64,000 nucleotides of DNA from Allomyces macrogynus ATCC 38327 (taxonomy: Eukaryota > Blastocladiomycota > Blastocladiomycetes > Blastocladiales > Blastocladiaceae): assembly GCA_000151295.1 (NCBI GenBank), contig GG745328.1, positions 1,995,015 to 2,059,014 of the forward strand, given 5' to 3'. Position numbers and translations under genes: made by a program. A model generated the notes under the pieces. It searched no databases. It saw only the letters and a program-made list of their open reading frames with translations, and was not told where the DNA came from. Position 1 is the stretch's first letter. Every line of letters starts with the position of its first letter. Below are positions 58,208 to 64,000 of the stretch, piece after piece.

Positions 58208-60290
58208 TCAGCGATTGGCCGGCGTCTCCGGGGGATGCCAACATTCCGCGACCACCTCATTCGGCGCCAACTGGTCCGTGTCGATCCCCTCTGCCACCCT
58301 CTTGCGGCTCAAGCGCGGCTTCCTCTTTGACTTCTCCGGCGCGGGCGCACGCATCTCCACTGGGAGTGGCAGGAGGTCATTGATGCCCGTGACCGCCGCG
58401 CCGTACTGGGCCACGGCCGCGTCGAGAGCACTGGCCACCCCTTCATCAAACGCGACCACATCAAACGGCCGCACCTGGAACTGTTCCAAGATCTTGACTT
58501 CCTGCTCGGCATTGATCGACGCGGCGGCCCGCTCCTTGGCAAACACGGCCACCTCGTTCACTTCGTCGAGATCCAGCAACGAATGCTTGAACACGGTGCG
58601 CGCCTCCTCGGGCGCAAACGACTCGTCACACTGCTCGCGCAATGCCGGGTTCGCCTCCAATGCCTTCTCCAGAGACCCAAACTGCTGCACGAGCGCGAGT
58701 CCCTTGACCGGCCCGATATTCCGGATCCCGCCGCTATAGTCGCACCCACACACGACGGCAAAATCAATCAGCGCGTTCAAGTCTCGCAACTTGAGCGCTT
58801 CGAGCAAGTACGGGTCCGGCGGAGCGAGAGCCATCGGCGCCTTGTCAGTGCGGTACAAGTTGTGCACAACCGGCAACTTGGGCCAAAACACGTGCACGTC
58901 CGAGTCCTCGGTCGCGACCCACTGCGCGTGGCCGAGGTGCACGAGCGCCCCACACACTTGTTCGGCCTCGGTGCGCGCGGGAGCGTAGACGACGGGGATA
59001 CCGCGCGCGGTCAGGAGGGTTTCCAACGTATCAACAACTTCCATGTCGGGACCGCGCGTAGATGCGTCGAGCCGCGTCCGCTCGCGCGCGAGTGACTTGA
59101 CCCAGGCGTTGAGTTGCTCGGGGGTCGCTTCCGTCGCTGCGTCGAGTTCTTGCAGCGTCTTGGCCACGCGTGAGCGGAACGTGCCGAGGTTGGCCAAAGT
59201 CGACAGCGGGACCGGTGGAGCGAGGGGCACGCGAACTGGTTCGGGCGGTTGAACAGTGGCGGCAGGTGTTGCACCCGGCTACATTCGAGCACATTTGCAA
59301 TTAACTCGGGGGCGAAGAGTGAGCACTGCACACGAAACCTGGGCGCACCACATCCAAGGCCATCCGTTCCAGCGCAGCGTTGAGCGCGTCAAGCGACACG
59401 GGTGCATCAGAAATCGGCTCGCCAACCACCGACACCTGCGCGATCATTTCCGCATCCACCGACTGAACAGTCGGCTGCAACAATCCAGGTTCATCGACGA
59501 CCGACACTGTGGACTGACTCGGTGGCAGCTCAGCCGATTCGGTCACAGTTGGCGTCAAGTGCGGCGACGCTGCCATCTCGGTCACCGACGGACGCAATGC
59601 AAACGGTGCGGTCGCCCCCTCCTCGACCATTATCGGCGTCACGGTCGCAGGGTGGCCCATGCCCACTCGCTGCGGGGCAGGCACGGTCGGTCGCGAATCG
59701 AGCCCCAAATCACTTGCTGCGACAGGTTCAACTGCGCTGGTGATCATCTCGTCGACGGTCAGCGTGAAGTCGCCCTCGCCGTCGACAGTGGCCGTGACCG
59801 TCGCGGCAATCTCGACGCTCGGCGGCACCCCCTCGACCTGCTCTGCCGTCTCCGCCGCAACCTCGACCTCCTGTGCTGGCGCCGCCACCCCCACCCCCGG
59901 CACATTCTCAAACCCATGCCGCAGCATCACATCGCGAATAAACTCCTCCCCAATCTCCGCCGCGTCACGCAACTCGAGTGACCGTGCGCGTCGTGCCGCG
60001 CGTTCGCGGTGCGCGACCTTTTCCTTGGCAACAGGCCGCATCGCGCCATCAAACACGACAATCGGCGTGATCTGATGGTACGCGAGGTAGTCGAGCATGT
60101 TGTTCGTGTACTGCACGCACAGCCGCGGCGCCGAATCGGCGCGCTGCGATTGCGCAGCAAACCAGAACCTGTTGAGTGTGAGCGTGCCGTCGATCGCGAC
60201 GGTTTGCCCGCGTAGCGCCGAGATGGACAAAGGGCGGTAGCAGTACGGGTGCTTGTCGCGGATGAACTTGAGCAGGTTCTTGATGCCCAT
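58208..60290 (-). CDS. FEN1/XPG-family structure-specific nuclease with long insertion
   Basis: Two exons (intron 59279-59333, 55 nt) give 675 aa. The N domain starts MGIKNLLKFIRDKHPYCYRP, followed by GQTVAIDGTLTLNRF and ITPIVVFDGAMRPVAKEK, holding two of the conserved Asp. After about residue 130 comes a ~200-residue acidic, Val/Thr-rich insertion with no visible fold. The I domain has GIPVVYAPARTEAEQVC (Glu 423 and 425), ATEDSDVHVF (Asp 444 and 446) and CGCDYSGGIRNIGPVKGLAL, so the metal-binding acids of the family appear intact. The C terminus is basic (KSKRKPRLSRKR) without an obvious PCNA-binding QxxLxxFF box. It is longer than FEN1 (~380 aa) and shorter than XPG. The precise orthology is uncertain; 5'-flap cleavage in DNA repair or replication is inferred. 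Confidence 0.85.
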
Positions 60291-60951
60291 GGTGCCGGTC
60301 GGTCGTTGTTGAGGTCGTTGGGACGGCGCGCAAAAGTGGTTGGTCGTGGCCGTGTCGAGCGCGTCGGTTCGCGTCGGTGCTCGCCCAAGCGCGTCTTGTT
60401 CGCTTGCGATTGCTGTTGTTTAAATCCAGAACGCAAAGACAACACATTATTCGTCAGTTCATCTCAATCATCGCGGCGACAACAGCCAACAACGACGTTG
60501 AGCAAACTGACCGAAAGTAATCTCGCGTCGGCAATACCAATAGTCACCCAGATTGCGGGTTCCAGAGGTTGGTGCAGCTGGTGCAGGGTGTCTTGCCTCG
60601 GCGGCTCGATTTACGATTGAGAGTGTCGTTGCGCCTGGTCCAAAGGAAATTGGAGCGTAGTCGGAGTCGTCACTGTCCTCTACTTGCCATTGCGCCAAGT
60701 TGTCGAGGTGGATGGCCTGGCAAGCGGTGCGCCGTTGAGCACGTTTGCGATGACTTGCACCATAGTGGAGACAGACGCTCTGAACGTGCCTGGTTGGGGA
60801 ACGGGGAAGCCCGGCTGGCTTTTGATTGGGTCTTTGATTCTGGCGAAGAAAACAGGAGCACGATTCACGCCACTATTCACGACACAGCGCAGACTTCCGA
60901 GGCCGCGACAACACAATATTGGGTGGACACAAATCGGCCCATCAAGGCCCA
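60291..60951. other. Spacer upstream of the nuclease, with a doubtful small ORF
   Basis: A minus-strand ORF (60468-60698) reads MAQWQVEDSDDSDYAPISFG and ends RRCWLLSPR. It could be part of a small spliced gene: a CAG before GCCATCCACCTC would give AIHLDNLAQWQ. Upstream exons are not clear, so I do not call it. Confidence 0.25.
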
Positions 60952-63230
60952 TCAATATTCGCCATAATCCAGCTCCTCCACGTCCCCGTCTCGCGGTCCC
61001 CGGTGCGCGCCGCCGGTCCCCACGACCGGGTCGTCATGCTCGTCGTCACCCAGCGCGTCCTCGAGATCCCGTGCGAGATCGTCATCGTCTTCATCCAGAT
61101 CATTATGACCACCACCGACCTCTCCACCGATATGGTGTTGTGGTTGGTCGTCGTACTCAGACGAATCGGCATGCGGCGCGACGTGAGTTTGCGCGTAGCC
61201 GTGGCTCGGCGGCGCGCCGTTATCGTACTGGTGCGCGTCGTCATAGCTGGACGAGCCAGCACCTGGCGGTGCGTCGTAATGCCGCGTGTCGGCGTAACTA
61301 GACGAGAAGGGGCCCGAACTGGACGAGAAGGGGCCCGGCGCACTGCGGTAACCCGAGGATGCCGATGACGGCGCAAACGACGAGTAGGCCGGATCGCGCA
61401 CGGGCGCTGCGGCGTGCCCGTTCGACCCGCCCGAGTAGGACGGCGCCGGGGTCACAGTGCCCGTCGCCTCGCGCATTTTCCAGTTGGACTTGATGACGGG
61501 CGCGTGCGCCTCGAGCTATCGACGCGATCAATCGATCAGTTCTCCGCGCTCGGCAATGCCACAAGCGGGCGAGAGAGGGCCGACGTACCTCCTCGCGCGT
61601 CACCCCGTCCTGGATACTGTGCAAGATCTTGCGGTAGACGTCCGTGTGGTTGCCCGTGTTCTTGTCTTCGCGGAACCGCATGTACTGCCACCGCTGGTGC
61701 TCCGGGTCCCAGTTGCACTCGATGATCTTGCCGTTGGATTGCGACAGCAGGCTAGGAAGGTGCCAGGGATCGCTCAGTGAGGAGAACAGCAGAGAATCAA
61801 ACGATATGGGGGACGCACTCGCGCAGCTGCTGGTTCTCGACCTCAAGATAGGCCTGGAACCGGTGCCTGTCCTGGCCCTCCCACAAGTGCAGCTCAAACT
61901 GGTCGTTGCGGATGCGCAGCATAAAGTCGACCGAGTTCTCGTCGGCCGGCTTCCACTTGAGGCTAGATGCGATGGCGATGCGCGCCAGTTGGTGGAGAAG
62001 TCGGCTAAACGGTGTGGTCAAACGGGACGCACATATTTGGGTCGGTGCCGAGCGTGTACGGCTCTTCGGACGAGGTGAAGATGAGCCCGTCGCTCTTGTG
62101 CTTGAGGAACGGAATTGAGTCGAAAATCTCCTTGACGTGATAGGAGAGCTGCATTTCCTTGGCCTCGATCCTAGAGGAGATAGCGGCAAATGACATGAGT
62201 TCGAGCTTGCATCTGCGGTCGTGGGTGAGCGCAAGTTGGGAATACGTACAAGAAGGGGATCCGCGCGGCCAAGTCCTTGCGTTTCACGACCATTTCCTTG
62301 AGCGGCTCCAAGACAAACTTGTGGAAGTGCTAGACAGAGCAATGTTGGGACGTGAGCACACCCGAACGCGACAACAATGATCTCAAACATGGCGAGACGA
62401 ACCCCAAGTCGAACGCGGAATGGTCGGTCGATGACCGTCTTGCCAATGCACACGAGGCAGTCGAAGACCAGGTAGCGCAGGATTTTTTGCTAGTAGAAGG
62501 AACGGAATGCGTCAGAATACCGTCTAAATATCGATCGTCGTGGGAGCAAGAGAGCAGGGCGTACACCGTTGGGCTCCGTGTCGAGAATCAGCTCGCCATC
62601 GAGCAGCGTGCAGCGATGAAACTCGACAAACGGCTTCTTGGATTTGGTCGCCTCGAGCGGCAGCGGGAGCAGGATCTTGGTAAAGTAGAACTCGTTTTTG
62701 CGGTCTATCTGCGCGCACGACCGCGGAAACCAACGTGGTCAGTTCTGGGTCGTTGGTAGGACAACCGGCAACGTGCAGAGAAGCCACGATCGCACCAAAA
62801 ACGTTTCGTACTTGCTCAAGCGCTCGTTGAACGTCGTGTAGAGTAGCATGCGCAGCCCGTCCGTCTAAACAACCGATGAATGGTTACCAACCATCCTCAC
62901 TTCGTCGTCAAATGGACAGAGACCGGCGTGCCGCACCTTTTCGCAAACGAAAAAGTTGCGGTTCTCAAGCGAGTCCAGATGCTCCTTTGTAAACGAGACG
63001 GGTTGGGCGCCCGCAAATCTACGTGAGGTACGACCACGCGCGATGGTCAGCCCCGTGTGGTTCATGAGGCCCGGCGACGATCGCCGATTCTGGTTCATTA
63101 GTTGGCAGATATTATTGGTCGGTATTTACCGTTTATGACGGACGTGCAGCAGGTCGGCGACTTGCTGCCGTAGAATATCGAGGTAGGGGCCGAGCACGCG
63201 CTCGCCCGGCATCGTCAGGGCTGGATCCAT
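60952..63230 (-). CDS. CEG1: mRNA capping enzyme, guanylyltransferase (Ceg1-type)
   Basis: Ten exons (introns 63090-63143, 62865-62936, 62709-62795, 62490-62564, 62330-62402, 62171-62249, 61963-62032, 61752-61818, 61516-61588) give 542 aa; the exon sum is a multiple of 3. Nucleotidyltransferase motifs appear in order: FVCEK/TDGLRMLLY (motif I, KxDG, split by an intron after the catalytic Lys), LLDGELILD (III), LRYLVFDCLVC (IIIa), HKSDGLIFT (IV) and LKWKP (V). The OB-fold part has KIIECNWDPE...WQYMRFREDK. The enzyme adds the GMP cap to nascent Pol II RNA through a Lys-GMP intermediate. There is no N-terminal tyrosine-phosphatase-type triphosphatase, as in fungi. The C-terminal ~170 residues are low complexity and end acidic (DLDEDDDDLARDLED). 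Confidence 0.95.
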
Positions 63231-63741
63231 GGTGTTGGGCTCTGGCTTGTTGGTATAGGTTGGTCCAATTGAGGTTCGTGCAATGGAGCGGGAACCGCTG
63301 CTGCAGGTCGGGTGGGGGAGACGAGGCAGAGCGGGGGAAGAACAGGGCCGGACACGGCGCCGGTGCCGTTTTGGCGGTGTTAGTGCGGCGCGGCTTGCCC
63401 GCTGCTCGAGGGAGAGCAGGTTGGTCCTCCGAGATGGCGCCGTGACGTGGTCGCGACTGACGCGAAATCATCCATGTCACTCGGGCGTCCCTGACCCGAT
63501 CTTGCCTGCAAAGCCAAGGAGGTGCCAGGAGGACACCAACGAGCAGCGAAACGATAACGACGGCAACGACAGAAACTTCTTGTTTTGAGAGTCAGAAAGA
63601 GCCCGCGCCAACGGCCAAAACTGCGAGCTTCTTGATACAGCCTGGGGGATAGAGAGGGGGGAACACGATGCGCGACGAAAATTTTCACAACAACGGCAAC
63701 AAAATGACATCAAAAATGGACGGACGAGGCCAGCTGGCAGT
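63231..63741. promoter_or_regulatory. Spacer upstream of the capping enzyme
   Basis: About 510 nt between the capping-enzyme start and the stop of the next minus-strand gene. No gene is seen. Confidence 0.35.
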
Positions 63742-64000
63742 CTAAACGCGCACGAGCACGCGCGCGCGAATGCGCACCTTGGACTCTTCGAGATCAAACA
63801 CGCCGGGCCAAACAAAGTCGGACACGATCGTCATCGGGTCAAGCGTGCTCATCCCAGCGCCAATCTCGTCGAGCGACGCAAACGAGCTATCGATCCCAGC
63901 ACTGCTCTGCAGGACGCGGCCAGACAAGAACACGGCACTCGCATTCAAGATATCCATCCACTTCTCGTCGGGCCGCCCGCCCGTACCCGTGACTTGAACG
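63742..64000 (-). CDS. C-terminal part of an unrecognised gene (5' end off window)
   Basis: The frame is open from the right edge to the stop at 63742: VQVTGTGGRPDEKWMDILNA ... MTIVSDFVWPGVFDLEESKV, then RIRARVLVRV. It has good codon bias and an orderly alternation of strand-like segments. No family was recognised from 85 residues. Confidence 0.5.
   Translation of the reverse strand, partial: VQVTGTGGRPDEKWMDILNASAVFLSGRVLQSSAGIDSSFASLDEIGAGMSTLDPMTIVSDFVWPGVFDLEESKVRIRARVLVRV

Noticed and set aside
1..64000. tRNA, rRNA or other structured RNA genes
   Set aside because: I looked for GGTTCGA-type B boxes and rRNA motifs and found none convincing; single matches fall inside coding sequence.

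Overview
This window looks like nuclear DNA of a GC-rich, flagellated (zoosporic) fungus, probably of the Blastocladiomycota/Allomyces type. The placement is inference. The evidence is a clear CFAP45 homologue (an axonemal protein) beside fungal-type genes: a Bem1 polarity scaffold, an SNX4/Atg24 sorting nexin, and a stand-alone mRNA guanylyltransferase with no fused triphosphatase. Coding sequence has strong G/C third-position bias. Genes carry several short introns (about 55-120 nt) whose donors are mostly GTACG or GTGCG. A 458-base run of N (28481-28938) shows this is a draft assembly.

Layout. 1-1252 (-): PARP-like/B-box protein, cut by the left edge. 1999-6598 (+): TPR plus Arg/Ser-rich protein. 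6876-8544 (-): CFAP45. 9542-13705 (+): SPT6. 13.7-15.2 kb: no recognised gene. About 15.3-18.7 kb: a CpG-depleted block with a dead Ty3/gypsy-like element (gag, protease, RT remnants on -). 19993-23428 (-): ataxin-2/Pbp1. 23885-24363 (-): ribosomal protein eL34. 25815-28478 (+): CTD-phosphatase-like protein. 28.5-31.6 kb: gap, CT microsatellite, poly-T, one copy of a dispersed repeat, fragmentary ORFs. 31605-33755 (-): SNX4. 34094-35224 (+): mitochondrial uL2. 35908-37255 (+): 2OG-Fe(II) oxygenase-like protein. 38144-40685 (+): acyl-CoA oxidase. 40991-42058 (-): RBM42. 42743-44752 (+): BEM1. 45588-47451 (-): V-ATPase subunit B. 47872-48426 (+): small coiled-coil protein with a FLASH-like motif. 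49417-51385 (-): beta-tubulin with a long unusual C-terminal tail. About 52302-54711 (+): unrecognised protein. 55069-57842 (-): TAF4. 58208-60290 (-): FEN1/XPG-family nuclease. 60952-63230 (-): mRNA capping guanylyltransferase. 63742-64000 (-): C-terminal piece of an unknown gene.

The genes are independent monocistronic units, many divergent or tail to tail. Pol II transcription is over-represented (SPT6, TAF4, capping enzyme, a CTD-phosphatase-like protein), together with RNA-binding and translation proteins (ataxin-2, RBM42, eL34, uL2m) and cytoskeleton, polarity and flagellum proteins (beta-tubulin, BEM1, CFAP45). Nothing indicates an operon or a metabolic cluster.

The observations most worth a second look are the beta-tubulin whose acidic tail is replaced by a roughly 105-residue GGFG/Ser-Pro-rich extension, the PARP-like domain joined to tandem B-boxes, the CpG-depleted retroelement block, and the FLASH-like motif protein. 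Exon structures were assembled by eye from splice sites, reading frame and family similarity; no search was run.
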